The notes under the pieces: model-generated
Seen by the model: the letters and a program-made list of their open reading frames with translations, nothing else
Databases searched by the model: none
Told to the model about the DNA's origin: nothing
Shown: positions 34,019 to 46,633 of the stretch, piece by piece
Layout of the letters: every line of letters begins with the position of its first letter
How positions within the stretch are numbered: the first letter of the stretch is position 1
Position numbers and translations under genes: made by a program
NCBI GenBank assembly: GCA_028673005.1
Contig: CM054120.1
Coordinates: 57,534,057 to 57,598,056 of the forward strand
Reading direction: 5' to 3'
From: Tanypteryx hageni
Lineage: Eukaryota > Arthropoda > Insecta > Odonata > Petaluridae
Length of the DNA stretch: 64,000 bases

Positions 34019-34679
34019 CATCCATCCCTCGCTAAACAAGCTCAATCCCATCCGAAAAAGTTACTCGTAAGCGAAATCTCATATAACGAGAAGTAAATAC
34101 AAATAACCGTACATGAAAAACATTACGAAACGTTCCCGAGTTCAGTTACACTGTTACACTGAAATTACACTTACGAATCAAACTCATAATACATAAAAAC
34201 ACTGGAAATCTGGCGGCTCTGCATATAAAAAAATATGGCAAAAAAGTTCATCTCCAAAATTACCAAATAGAAAATGAAAGCGAAGCAAAAATATATGACT
34301 TTGAAAGAATACTTTGTAATACTTAAATTACGTTTTAAATAGATAAAATAAAATGATAAATGAGCACTCATCAAAACAAGTTCACATCGGCTATGGTGCA
34401 GTGGTAGTAGGTCTTAGTTTTTGTTCGGCCTTATAGGTTATGGAACATCTGTGTTTTCGTTTGAAAACAAAACCTCGATCTCCATTTTTAAAGTGGAATG
34501 TAGAAATGCAGCTCGAGATAGGGGAAATTTTGTAAGAACGAAAATTTTAGCTTCTTTATCCTTTTTTATCCTCGTAAGAGCAAATAATTAGCTCGAACAG
34601 TGAAAAACAAGCATGTAAAAGCCCATCTTGTGTAAGCAAAAACTCGTAAAGCAGTTGCTCGTATAGCGAGGGTTGAGTT
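34019..34679. mobile_element. Tigger-type MITE with TA flanks
   Basis: The left end CATCCATCCCTCGCTAAAC and the reverse-complemented right end AACTCAACCCTCGCTATAC align through a shared CCCTCGCT core. TA flanks the element at 34017-34018 and 34680-34681. Similar CCATCCCTCG sequence occurs at the Tigger remnant near 5646. Length is 661 bp and no transposase is encoded. Confidence 0.65.
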
Positions 34680-34734
34680 TAATGTCAAACCTATACATAG
34701 TTGCTGTTGCAATTATGCTCACTTATTTTATGTA

Positions 34735-35590
34735 AATTAAGGAGATTCGCCTGTCTTTTAGGGTGGCGAACTTATCCACAATGTCTTCATGAAAAGGCTG
34801 ACTTTTCATAATTTCACTTAAGAGTTCTTTTTGGATAGAAATATTCGCCAATGAAGACGGTCTCTGTTGTGACACTCAATTTCATAGGTACATCTTAATT
34901 CTATTCAAGTACAAAAAACTAAACTTCTTCCCATTGATACACTTGTTGAAGGTATTGTCAGAAATAAAGGAAAAAGCCTGAACGTCTCTTGGAATACTTT
35001 CTTATGTTAATCATTTTCACGAAGAAGTGAAATCACTCTCGTAAGGGGAACATACCTATATTGAACATCTTGGAAGAGCAGTTCAAGTTCAGTTTTCAGT
35101 CGCAGAATTTTCTTAAATGGAATATCGTTGAGTACTCTTCAAATTTTAAAATATCCGCTAGGCCAAGAAAACTTAGCTTATTAATGTCTTGAAATCTAGT
35201 GTTCATTTCCATTAAAATGCTATATATTATTTCATAGTACAACATTCTGTAATTTAGAACCATTTCCTCTTCCGTTAAGTTGCTGTACTTCCTTCCTGAT
35301 AGGTCACATCTGTTTTTGGCCATTTCAGAAAATTTAGCATAGCATTTTTCATTCCTCTTATTGCCAATAATATTGCAGGTGCTTTTAATTTTGGAATCGC
35401 AGAAATTGATATCCAAGGATTTCTTTTGCAAAACACCAAATGAAACACTAGTTACTTGGAAAATGTCATTAAAAACTAGAGCTAAGAATGCAAAGTCAAA
35501 ATCGTGCATTTCATTCAGAAATTCTCTCGAAAGATTAACAGCTGTCTCTCCTGACTCGATGTCAGCCAGAATTTTTTTGAAAGCAGTGTT
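34735..35590 (-). pseudogene. hAT transposase remnant, C-terminal half
   Basis: From 35590 leftward: TAFKKILADIESGETAVNLS leads into NEMHDFDFAFLALVFNDIF, then NYRMLYYEIIYSILMEMNTR with FQDINKL, and decayed dimerisation sequence ending LANISIQKELLSEIMKS and DKFATLKDRRI. This is the C-terminal half of a TTF/MYM-type hAT transposase. The first half of the interval is open (35096-35509) and the rest is frameshifted. A LINE 3' piece abuts at 35597. Confidence 0.8.
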
Positions 35591-35596
35591 TAATGA

Positions 35597-35965
35597 ATGA
35601 ATGAATGAAATTTTATTGATTCCATAGGTCTACATAGACATGGAATAGGTCATAATAAAACATTAAAAAGCACAGACAATACAAAACAAAAACTGAAATG
35701 AAAACAGAAAAGAAAATTAGCCGGTATTATTGTCACATTACAAATCACTATCAGTCAAGTATTCAGATACACTATAGTAATTTTTACTTATTAGATAGCA
35801 CTTCAATTGCCTCTTGAAAGACAGGGTACAGGAGGTTGACTTAATCCTAGAGGATAAGTTATTAAATATAATGGAGGTAGCACGGTGAAGTCCTTTTATG
35901 AAGAGGGACAAGTGATACTCATTTAAATGAATGTTTAGTCTTTTGTGATTATGATGCAAGTGGTA
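35597..35965 (-). mobile_element. CR1-like LINE 3' end (copy C)
   Basis: The minus frame 35738-35959 reads LSLFIKGLHRATSIIFNNLS, then SFKRQLKCYLISKNYYSVSE followed by YL. This is the extreme C-terminus of CR1-like ORF2 proteins, also seen in LINE B at 50617-50835. The 3' end bears an (ATTC)n-type tail (plus-strand GAATGAATGAATG at 35592-35610). It is severely 5'-truncated and probably inserted into the adjoining hAT remnant. Confidence 0.75.
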
Positions 35966-36067
35966 GTTGGAATTTTCGAAGTACCACTAACTTCCTTTCC
36001 ACTAGCCTTGTTTAAACAGGGTTCTGGGAATAATCAGCAGGACATATCCCTCACCATCTCTCTATGT

Positions 36068-36343
36068 CAGCGGTTCTCAACCGGTGTGTTGCGACACGAT
36101 GGTGCACCGCCAAAACCTTTAATAACGACTTGTAAAAAATAAAGTAAATTTCGCTTAGCGAAGTTTTTGTGTTTCGCTTTCGTTGTTTTAAACAGCAATA
36201 TTAACAATTTCAATGGGTAAACTCTCCATTATTACACACTATTCTTCCTTTTTTAGTTCAGCGGATTTTAGCATGCAGTATGTTGCGCATGTGAGCATCG
36301 ACCGTCATATGTGTCACGACGAAAAAAACGTTGAGAACTGCTG
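36068..36343. mobile_element. hAT-type MITE (Charlie-like ends)
   Basis: It starts CAGCGGTTCTCAACCGGTG and ends ACGTTGAGAACTGCTG, the hallmark terminal repeats of Charlie-like hAT MITEs. Flanking 8-mers CTCTATGT (36060-36067) and CTCAATGT (36344-36351) match at 7 of 8. Length is 276 bp, non-coding. Flanking sequence resembles part of 13600-13670. Confidence 0.8.
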
Positions 36344-36351
36344 CTCAATGT

Positions 36352-37059
36352 ATTAAGATGGCCATATAAAATCCCACCTTGGCCTTAATCGGTGCTGAAT
36401 AGTGAGGCTAACAAAAAAGACTCATATTAAAGCAAAAGAAAAAAACCCTATTTTGGATGCACTTCACAATAGCATGCACACTCTCAAGGTTCACTGAAAT
36501 AATGGGCGCTCAACGTCCACGGCCAGCGTAGTTACACAGGCTTGTCCCAACTTGGCGGGTGAAGCTGGAAAGCACGTGGATGAGAAGAGTTGCGCTCTAG
36601 CCAACCAAGGTCAACGTTAGGGAGTCGGTGCATGCATCGTTGCCATGGTAACCAACGTCAACGTTGCAGCCTAGGAGCCGAATAAGTTTCTTGACTTCAC
36701 TACTGCGCACGCAACTGGGAGGCCGCTGAGCACGCAGCTCAAATAGCGGCAGTCAGCGTGGATAGGTGGTTACTCCCATAGCTCATAGTCAGATTTTGTG
36801 AAATAATGTTTCTTATTTTGCAAATTATAAAAATATTATTTTAATGTTGACAAACATTCCCATTTCTATTATAAATTAGTGCAGTGTTTCAGACATATAA
36901 CAGACATACAGTATTCAAACTTTTTATAACATTTATAATAACTCAAGTAATAAAAATAGGCAACCAATTATTTTAATAAATTATAACTATAATATAAAGG
37001 ATATATTTAATTATCTGTGTACTATAAATATGTAAATTAAAAAAGCAAAATATTTTTAT
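36352..37059. other. No recognisable gene
   Basis: A GC-richer piece at about 36490-36780 contains repeated CAACGT words (CAACGTCCACGG, CAACGTTAGGG, CAACGTCAACGTTG). The rest is AT-rich. No family was recognised. Confidence 0.45.
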
Positions 37060-37615
37060 TTTAGTAACTGAACCCGTCTACATCCAGCTTTTTGTGCATA
37101 TATTTCTACAATTAAGTCTAAATGGTGAGATTTAGTAATTTTATTTTCAATGTGCAGTACAGCTAAATGCGATAGATGTTCGTTGACAATTTTATTTCTT
37201 ATAAAAGTTTTTATTTGTCTCAAACTTGAAAGTGATCTCTCACATGCTGCAGTTGATACAGGTATCGTTAAAGCTATTGTATATAATTTGTGAAATTAAT
37301 AAAAAGCTACTTTTAACTTGCTTATCATTCCTAATAATTGAAGCAGATGTGTAATTTTAGTTTTATTTTCAGACTCGTTTAATGGTTTATGGAATAATTT
37401 GTAATTCAACCTACAAATTCTCAATAACAATTCCATAATTTAAAGCATAAGGTTTTTTTTTTTCGAAATTTAGAAAGTTTTCATAAAGTGGATTTAAGCA
37501 TCTAAAATTTTTCTGTTATTAGTGAATCTTTCATTTAATTCTGCTATTAATCTATCCAGAACAGGAATATAAATTTGAGTACAAATTTGATCTTTCATAT
37601 TATGTATTTATCTAA
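37060..37615 (-). pseudogene. hAT transposase C-terminal fragment
   Basis: Leftward translation reads YIPVLDRLIAELNERFTNN, then after breaks LTIPVSTAACERSLSSLRQI and KTFIRNKIVNEHLSHLAVLH. This is the hAT dimerisation domain; the serine-glutamate block is A-A-C-E-R-S, so the Glu is retained. The frame ends at a stop just after RRVQLLK. N-terminal parts are missing. Confidence 0.8.
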
Positions 37616-37899
37616 ATCACATGAGAAAGCAGATAGTTTGTCAGACATACCAACCAGTGACCCAAGCCAAGGTTACTAGAGACTAAAGTTTGCCCCACTA
37701 GAGGAAATGCGCTACCATTGGCTGTTGCCTGTGATGTAGCTATAATGGCAAGCGTAGGGAAAAGGATAGAAGAGAAACGTCTAACTACGTGACCGGAGAG
37801 TTTTTTAAATTTTCATTTATTTATGTAATGTATAAGAAACATAATACAGAAAATATATAAACAATATAAAAAGTTATTCCCAAAAGAAAATTCATAACA

Positions 37900-39950
37900 T
37901 AAAACAATTACACAGTAGACTTCGCCCACTTCAATCCTTTCTTTGCAGCTGATCTCTCAGCTTGCCTATGGCATGCAAGTGTGTTTAAAAAGTGAATTCT
38001 AATGAATGTTCTTGTCCTCACACAAAACATGACAACATTTATTAACAAGTGGAAATTTTTCTTGCAATATCCTTGTAAGTGATCATATAACTTTTGGGGA
38101 TATTGCCAAATGTCCACCATGAAAATTGTCAAAAATTACTTCAAATAATTGCATCGTATAAAACCACTGATCGGTTGGCTCGGTTAGACCACCTTTTGAA
38201 AGGATTTGAATCCAACTCATGTTGGAAAATGCATCTTCCTTTATTTGAAGATGCTGTTGAGTTGGATGACCTAAGTTGCAGTTGTATTTCTTGCATTTGA
38301 ATGCAGTATAGCCAGCAAGATACCTAAGGCCTTCTAAAGGTAAATCAACTTGGGATGGAATACTTTCTTTTTCACCTTCAATGGTATTATGCATACAAAA
38401 ATCTCTTACACAATTTTGCCCTTCCGAGAGTGAAGGCAAGTCATTTTTGTCAGCTATCCCATCAAATTGACGATGAGTAATAAAGTATTCCTCATTATCA
38501 TCTACTTTCGTTACAGCAGTGGCAGTTGATAATCAAATGTTTTCTACATCTGAACTATAAAGTAGAAGGAGGATTCTATTTTTCACTTCCACTGGCATGG
38601 GATGGTCATAGAAGCGACCAAGTCCACGAATTTGAGAAAAAAATTTTTCCAAGCAATCTTGATTGAGCCTGGCAGTTAATATATACTAAAAGCCTTGTAA
38701 AGTTAAAAATTCATATTACCCTTTTAAAGACCTTAGACTCATAAGTAAACCCTTCTGGAATGGCATTAAATTTATTTTTCCTACTACATGCATACTCTCA
38801 CACAAGCTCTCAAATTTGTTTAAAACATGAAGTTGTTGCTTCAAGCATTTGCCAAAACTAGATTTCACACCAATGTTATCAGGTATATGTGAATTAAAAA
38901 TATCAAAATTATCGTTAATTACTTCAAGAAAAGTACGCATCTCACCAATGTCGTCAAAAACAAGATGCAGAGCTTTAGCAGTGGCATTGGAAAAAAGCTG
39001 TACAGCTAATCTTACTCGCTGTCTATCTCAACCTTTACATGTGACATGGAGTTGTGTTAACTTTGGTAGTATCTTAATTTCTCCTGAATCTGCTTCAATT
39101 AATTTTTCTATTATCTCTTTCTGAATCACCCTCCCACTAGGTAAAGCAATCCCACTATCTAAAGAAAGATTACAAAGTAACTTCAGTAAATGAGGGAAAT
39201 CATCAAAGACCCATACTTGCCTGTTATTTTCTGATGGATTTGGAAAATTAGGCTTCATGTAGGAAACACCAAGCTCATTCCACACTGTGCCATTTTTACC
39301 CCCCATATCCAAAACAGCTGCTACAATTTTAAGACCTACATTTTCTAAATTTAATATTATTTCTTTCAGTATCACTGCTGACATAGTTACATCAAAATCA
39401 TAGTATACAGGTTGCTTCCATTTGCCGCCTAAGCATCTCACCATTACAATCTGTACATTTTTATGTGGACCAACAATTTCATCTGCTCCTTGGTCATAAC
39501 AAATGTGGCTATCGACATTCATTTCATCAAAGGAAATTATGCAGTGTTTCTGGAGGTCTGAGAAATTTTTAAGTTGAGCTTCCATCACCTTGAAAACATC
39601 AAACAAAATACCTTTGTTGCGCTTAAAATTTTTTGTCCATCTCCTTAAAGTGGACAAACCTGGTAAAGGAAAATTTAAGCATTTTCTTAGATAAACATAT
39701 GCCTTACGTGAAATTGCTCGAAGTGCAGTTGCCTTACAAACTGTACTTGCATCCCATCTTACTAATTTATTTGATTTGAATGATTTTATTTGTGGAGGTG
39801 TTAAGACTTTACTAAGTAGGTCATGCAACTCTGACTTAACTTCATTATTGATCGACTTTTCTTTAAAATAAACACTCCTCTGCAGGTGGCTGATTCGATT
39901 TCTGAGGTTTTGCACACATACAAAACTCATGATGGACATGCTTATTAGGA
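37900..39950 (-). pseudogene. P-element-type transposase (THAP9-like core), degraded
   Basis: An open 304-codon frame at 39028-39939 gives the P transposase core. It begins with coiled-coil-like LRNRISHLQRSVYF, then LPGLSTLRRW and CIISFDEMNVDSHI (first Asp). Next are VQIVMVRCLGGKWKQPVYYD, VLDMGGKNGTVWNELGV (second Asp region) and VFDDFPHLLKLLCNLSLDSG. After frameshifts, 38600-38660 reads LEKFFSQIRGLGRFYDHP (catalytic Glu block). Then come LEGLRYLAGYTAFKCKK and ILSKGGLTEPTDQ, and a C-terminal VRTRTFIRIHFLN. The N-terminal THAP DNA-binding domain is absent. Frameshifts near 38100 and between 38440 and 39028 make it non-functional as it stands. Confidence 0.85.
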
Positions 39951-40487
39951 CTGGTCCTAAACAAATAAGAGATTATAGTATTTCTGTAAATGTGAAAAAT
40001 GAAGGAAACAGAAAATTCTCAGACTTACTACGATCGAATGCTTCCCAATGACGAAAGATAAAATCGAGATTGGTTGGTATATTCCAAATCTAAGGATGCA
40101 GTTTATTGCTTTTGTTGCAAATTGTTTTTTGAAATAAATGTTTCACTAATGTATGAAGGTCTGAACGACTGGAAGAATATAAACTGTAGGTTAAATGCAC
40201 ATGAAACTAATAAGGAACACTTGTGTGCTTATAACACCTGGAAAGTGTTTATAAAAAGAACTGATAGCTCTGCAAAAATTGATAGCAATCTTCAGAAACG
40301 GATTAATGAAAATATCAATCACTGGAGGAATGTTTTAGAAAGGATTATTTCAAACATAAAATTACACAGTAACACAAAATTTAGCAATACGTAGAACATC
40401 CGATAAGTAGTATGAATATAATAACGGAAATTTTTTAAAGGTTGTGGAATTGTTAGCTAAATATGACCCAGTGATGAAAGAAGAATA
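39951..40487 (+). pseudogene. hAT transposase (TTF/MYM type), N-terminal part
   Basis: RTGPKQIRDYSI, typical of the hAT N-terminal TGP-Q motif, is followed by a frameshift and then VYSKSKDAVYCFCCKLFFEI. The latter is the TTF-type zinc finger. After it come GLNDWKNINCRLNAHETNK, INHWRNVLERIIS and VVELLAKYDPVMKE. The copy is cut after MKE by LINE A and continues at about 43451 with HLRKIINKETHEYYLGKN. Confidence 0.8.
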
Positions 40488-40552
40488 ATAATAATTATAA
40501 TTATCATAATTTTATTCATCCAAGTGATCCGTTAATATAGGATAAGTCAATG

Positions 40553-40652
<100 letters not shown>

Positions 40653-41047
40653 TTCATAAAAATGCAGGGATAAGTCACAATAAAACATACAATGTTAGTC
40701 ATGATCTAGTTATACAAAAATTCGTTAGTTGAGTAAAAAGAGGCTTTTACAAGATACTCCTTAAGTTTATGCTTAAATGATCTGTTTTTTGACTCTTTTT
40801 TTTAGCATAGCAGGGAGCTTATTGAAGAATATTGATCCAGCATAAATTGAACTGTTAGCACATATTTTCAAGGTCTCTGACGAAAGGTGACAGTCCTGTT
40901 TACTTCTCGTATTATGATTATTTATATCCATATTAGATTTAAATTAAGAATTGATGCATTATTTTTAATAAACAGAATTGAGTAAAAAATGTATACACTG
41001 GGGACAGTGAGAATGTTGAGTTTTTTAAATATGTTATGGCAACTATC

Positions 41048-42700
41048 TCATCTTTTTGCCTTGGATAAGATACTTACAGCCCACTTTTGGAGTTTAAACA
41101 GACGTAAGGAATGGTGAGAGTGACCCCATACCAAAATGCCATATTTTAGATGGCAATAAATACAGGCATAGTATATTGTAAGTGCTGTGTGTGGGTTAGT
41201 GATCTGCATCACTCTTTTGCAGAGGAAGCATCCTACACTAACTTTCTTGCATGTGGCATCAATATGTGCTTCCCAGTTTAGTGTTTCACTTAAATGAACT
41301 TCTAAAAATTTAACAACTGCCGAATTCTTCAGAGAATTGTCTGAAACTTTTAACCAAGGAGTTTGAGTTATTATCTTTTGGGAGGGATGAAATTGTATGA
41401 ATGTGGATTTTTTATTATTTAAGAAAACATTGTTTTTGGTGCACCTACTTTCCATTTCGCTTATTGCATTTTGTGGGCTGAAGGAATTAGAGGGGTTTAT
41501 CAGTAGATGGTTAGTATCATCAGCAAACATGTATAGATCACCTCCATTAAGTTAGGAGGGGAGATCATTAATGAATAGTAGGAATAACAAAGGTCCAAAA
41601 ATTGACCCTTGAGGGATGCCTCTAATAACATAGTGGAGTTCATAGGAAATTTTACAATTATCAGCTTCAGAGTAGATTGTTACAGCTTGTTGCCTGTCAG
41701 TGAGAAAAGATTCTATCCATTTATTAGCTAGTCCAGAGATCCCATAAGACTTAAGTTTGCTCAGTAGAATTTTATGGTCGATGGAATCAAAAGCCATTGA
41801 TAGGTAATAAAAAATCCCAATAACATTATTTAGATTATTCAATCCATCTAGCACAGCATGGACAAACTTTGCCATGGCAGTTTCGATGGATCTACCTTTG
41901 CGAAATCCATATTGGTATTCGGAAAGAATATTATGCTTGTCCAAGAATGAGGTAATTCTGTTATACATAACGCTTTCAAGGATTTTGGAAAAGACAGATA
42001 AGGTGGAAATTGGTCTAAAGTTCTCCACAGTGCAGGTGTTACCTTTTTTGGCTGTAGGTTAGAAAAAATGTTATCAATGCATTTAGCAGAATGGCTAGTA
42101 ATTCTAGTTGGCTCAAATGAGGAATGACTGACATTGAAGGAATTAAGCACATCTATCAATTCCGATTTCATGGGGCTACTTGAGCAAAAATCAATGTTAA
42201 AATCACCACAAGTAACAATGTAATTAGATTTCTTTTCACATAGATTTTGAACCTTTATCATGCTATCTAGAAAGATGCTGAAGTCACCATTTGGTGATCT
42301 GTATGTGGACAGAATTAGTATATTTTTGTCTTCAAGAGACAGTTCAGTGACACAACATTCAAAATTTTGTACAGAACAGAAAGGATCAGCAATTGGCAAA
42401 CCTCTGGCCCTGTAATTATTCTTAATTAGAGTAAATACACCACCACATTTTAGGTCCTTCTGCAGAAGCTGCTTGTAATAAAATAATTGTTAATTGCAAT
42501 GCTAGGAAGTTCACTTTCATCGAGCCAGTGCTCAGAAATACATATAATGTCAGGGTTGAGAGGGCTAATTAATAGTTCAATTTCTTCTATGTAATTTCTT
42601 AGGCACTGAATATTAATATATAATACTTTGAGACCTGCTTCACATCTTAGTGTACCAAATAGTGAATTGTGAATAGTTACCGAATGTAGTCCCTTAATTT
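41048..42700 (-). pseudogene. LINE A ORF2: endonuclease fused to RT by a deletion
   Basis: The APE-type endonuclease begins LKVLYINIQCLRNYIEEIEL with ICISEHWLDE (catalytic Glu region). It continues ILSTYRSPNGDF and VTCGDFNIDF (catalytic D-x-N), then RITSHSAKCIDNIFSNLQP. At about 42055 this runs directly into RT sequence (KKGNTCTVENFRPISTLSV). The SDH end of the endonuclease, the linker and the first RT segment, probably about 200 residues, are missing. RT continues YQYGFRKGRSIETAM, then IFYYLSMAFDSIDH, where the catalytic F-x-D Asp is Y, then IRGIPQGSIFGPLLFLLFIN and FADDT. Frame changes occur near 42028, 41540 and 42430. It is inactive. Confidence 0.85.
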
Positions 42701-43430
42701 TCCATTTAGAGATCCCTATCTGGCTATGGGAAACATCACTTGTTGTTGGCTTGCACATTATTTCGGGAATAGAATCACTGTCAGCCTCAGCATCAGGAAC
42801 AGTTTTGGTGTCAGTTGCTGGGGATTCTTCGTCAGCTACTCGAGACACTGTTCCTAATTTCGGAAAAATAAATCTTCTAACATGAACACCATTGGGTCAT
42901 ATACTGGGGTCATTTAAGTCCTCCAATAGTGAAAAGTTTGTGCTTATTTTGAACGATGAACTTTTATTTCCTTGGAACAGTTTTTCATATGTGAAATCAT
43001 GGTCATTGAAATTCAATTTTAAATAGTCAAGAATGTCATCACATGTGGCTAGTGTATTACCAGGACTCACATGGAGCCATGCCTGTTGAGGAGTGCCGCA
43101 AAATTTAGTTTCGATGTTTTTATTGACATCTGACCCTTTAATGATAGTGCGATTTTTACCAGTTCTATTTTTATACCTTACAATTTGAAAGTTATCTATA
43201 TCAACTTGTGATTCCTGGAGAACTACGTCTTCTTTAGTGACAACACTTGGGGAAGCAATCATTTCCGGGATTCGTTGGTGGGATTTAGTATGATGGAGTG
43301 GTTGTTGCTTAATTGAAGAATTATTTGTTTTAGTATTAGAGGGAACGGGCTTAGAAGAGGGATTTCTCTCCTTGGTGTCCTCCTTCAGGAGAAATACTTC
43401 CATCTTCAAAGTTTCAATGTCGACTGCCAT
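42701..43430 (-). pseudogene. LINE A ORF1-like protein
   Basis: It starts MAVDIETLKMEVFLLKED, a short leucine-rich helical segment. It continues through a low-complexity Ser/Thr/Lys region to QQAWLHVSPGNTLATCDDIL with DYLKLNFNDHDF and SFKIS, a pattern seen in ORF1 proteins of CR1-like arthropod LINEs. It then crosses a frameshift near 42890 (WPNGVHVRRF) into a Ser/Asp/Glu-rich tail before ORF2. No PHD finger is seen here, unlike LINE B. Confidence 0.65.
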
Positions 43431-43450
43431 TTTGGATATTTCATTTAAGA

Positions 43451-45110
43451 AAGATTATAAATAAAGAAACTCATGAATATTATTTAGGTAAAAATATTCA
43501 AAATGAAATTATAGATCTATTAAACATTTGAATTAGGGAAAGCATTGTGAAGAAGCAGATAAAATGCAAACATTACTCTATAATTGTCGATTTTGCATGC
43601 TCAATCTTTCATATACCAAGCAAATGTCAATAGTAGTGCACTTTGTTAATATTTTAACTTCTCCAAATCATAAGAAGTAGAGATCTGTGAGCATTTTTTA
43701 GGATTCATAATATTAACGGCTGTACTGGAAAAGGAATGACGGGCAAAATATTTGAAGTTTTACAAAAGTACGATCTTCCATTGAGTGACTTAAGAGGACA
43801 GGGATACGACAATGGTTCAAACATGCGTGGAAAGCCTAATGGTGTACAGAGTTGCATACTGTCCTCATATCCAAGAGCATTCTTTGTACCATGCTCTTCA
43901 CATTCCTTGAATTTGGTAATAAATGACACAGCAAGTTGTTGTGTTTAGGCCGTGTTTTTTTAAATATTATACAGCATCTTTACACTTTTTTCTAATAATC
44001 TCCACAAATTTGGAATGTTTTAAAGCAGTATGTTAAAGGGTTAACCTTAAAAACCGTCAGTGATACCAGGTGGGCCAGTCCTCTGGAAGCACTAAAACTG
44101 TTGAGATATCAACTGGAGGAAATAATTGAAGCTTTAGAAAGTTTTTTGAGTATGCAACAAGCAATCATAACATCAACAGTAGCAAAAAATAAATCTGACA
44201 AACACTTTATTAAAGAATATTGCAAATTTTAAATTTATTTGTTCATTAATTCATTGGTATGATGCATTAGGCAACGTTAATGTAACTAGTAAAGTTTTGC
44301 AAAATATCGGTTTAGATTTAACAAATGCAAATTTTCACATTAATAACTTGTTGAAGTATCTTCAGGATTACAGAAATAAGGGCAAGTTTGAAAATGTCAT
44401 AAAGGAAGCAGAAAAAATTGCAACCAAATTGGAAATTGAAAAACTTTCCAAAAAAACCATAACTCGAATGCAAAAGGCCTTGTTTACCTATGAAAGCAAT
44501 GATGAAACTATATCTGATGAAAAAGAAATTTTTAAAATTAATTTCTTTTTTGAGATTCTAGACAATGCAATAAATGCTTTAAAGGATCGTTTTGATTTAC
44601 TGACAAACATAATGATAATTTCAATATATTATGCAATATAAATAAATGCAAGAAGCTAGATGAAAACAAACTTTTTAGAAATTGCATGGACTTGGAAATA
44701 GTTCTAATAGATGAAAATTAAAAAGATATATTGGGAAGAGATTTAATCCATGAAATAAAGTACTTACAAATTCTTATCCTCATGAAGAAATATCACCCAT
44801 GAAAATACTTAAATTTCTTTGTGAAAAGAATCTTACGTCCTCACTACCTAACTTGTTCATATCTCTATGTATTTTACTGTTTCTGTGGCCAGCATGGAAA
44901 GAACTTTTTCAAAGTTGAAATTAAGAAAAACACATTTAAGTACAACAATGTCTCAGAAAAGATTGGATGGATTATCAATGCTATCGATTGCAGGGGATTT
45001 GTTAAAAGAGATTTGGAAGATATAATAACGAATTTTGCTCTAAATGTATACTGTGTGCTTAAGAGTTTGCATTTTTTTCGTTTTATGTATATGCTTTCAT
45101 GAAAAGTATT
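43451..45110 (+). pseudogene. hAT transposase (TTF/MYM type), core and C-terminal part
   Basis: This continues the copy at 39951-40487. HLRKIINKETHEYYLGKNIQ is followed by NEIIDLLN, then YSIIVDFAC (the first-Asp block). At 43736-43948 come MTGKIFEVLQKYDLPLSDLR, GQGYDNGSNMRGK (second Asp) and FVPCSSHSLNLVINDTAS. After frameshifts: DTRWASPLEALKLL, then VASMERTFSKLKLRKTHLST with CLSEKIGW-like relics. The catalytic Glu block survives as M-E-R-T-F. Stops and frameshifts are numerous; parts such as 44297-44641 remain open. Confidence 0.8.
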
Positions 45111-45239
45111 ATTTTTATTTAATTCAGTGTTTTATTGCATATAATTTACCCTTTGTAAGTAAAAAGATGTAAAATTGATGATATTAAAAAAAATAAAAAC
45201 ATTTTTATCAGCGAGAGTGGGCTCCATCAGTCAATATGC

Positions 45240-46020
45240 CTATATGCGCCATATACCCTTGAGCTGGCCCTGCATCCAACACTTTTGTTCTTTGGGGCAA
45301 ATTAGAAATAAATAAACATTCCAAACTAATGTGCAAAAAAGATATGGGTTTGGCAATTGATGGACATGAGATTCAGCTGGTGGGCATAGCAGTAGATGAA
45401 ATTAGCAAGTGGATAGTTGTCTTTTATCAGTTTCTGAACGCCATTTAAATGCCCATTTATAACAGAAACACCATCAAAACTTTGTGCTTTAAGTTTATTC
45501 GGTCTGTCACCAATTAGAGGGTCAATTTATTTTAAAATACAATCTGTGATTGCACGAGCATCATGTCCATCAGGATTAATGAAATTCCAGAACCTTTCTA
45601 CCGGTTTTCCACCTACAGTGTAACATAACACAATGACTAACTGAAATTGACATGTTACATCAGTAGTTTCATCTACTAACAATGCTACATAATCTGCTTT
45701 TTTAATTTCTTTGCAGACTTCTTCGTAGTACACTTATAACATGCATTCCAGCAACTCATTCTGTTTTACCCAGCAACGATAAACTCAAAACATTGTTCAT
45801 ATGCTGTTTAGATTTTTTGTGAGCCCTCATTTTTACCAAAATGTGTACCAAGTCCAAAATTCTGTTCCTCGACCAGCTGACATCTCCTTGGCAAAGAACA
45901 CAAGGAAAACAAAAAACACATTTTTTTTCATCACATCCACACATCCAATTGTTCTTCAAATAAATATCGGCATAAATTTACAAAAACTTTCTGTTTGTTG
46001 GCTTACTGTTGCATTTTAAC
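45240..46020 (-). pseudogene. hAT transposase remnant, N-terminal part
   Basis: From right to left: NNWMCGCDEKKCVFCFPCVL with HKKSKQHM (TTF-type zinc finger block), then ADYVALLVDETTDVTCQFQL and VERFWNFINPDGHDA (first Asp in V-D-E-T-T-D). The rest is lost. Just left of it, near 45275, CAGGGCCAGCTCAAGGGT (complement) resembles a hAT terminus, so the copy may be an internally deleted element. Confidence 0.75.
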
Positions 46021-46633
46021 TAAAGGTGTCTTCCCATTCATTTTATTTTGAGTTTATCATCGTAAGACAAGGATAATATGACTGTTATAATAAAGCACTT
46101 ATCTTATTCATTGCGGAGAATTGAAACATTCATGTTCACCAATACTACAACAGGATCCTAACTTGAAGGCCGGCTGAGCCAAACTGGCCCCAAGGGTCAA
46201 TATACTCAAGCACGGGAGAGGGTAGGTGAGGGGGGGAAAAGCATGCAGGGTGCATGCATTCCACATCTTGTGATGGAGCCAGCTAGGCAGTTGCCCGACG
46301 ATGCAAGTTGGAGTGGGAGAACTCTCTGCCGGACTCGCTGCCCAATCCTCCTAAAAATTCTCATTCTGACCAGAGTATTGTGCTGCTTCATGACAAATTA
46401 AACTTATTAAAGACTCAAAAATGACTTCAATCTGTTCAACAACAATTATTTATAGTGATTTTCTCTTTCTGTGAATTTTGGTAGGGCCATGGCTCCATGG
46501 GCCTATGACAGCGACCGCCCCTGCTCTCTGCTCATATTACATACGTTGTCGTAGGACTGACCACGAATGTTCTCTTTTCAGTATCATCTAACACTTGTTT
46601 TACATTGCAAAATAAGGTCTGACCTATGTTAAT

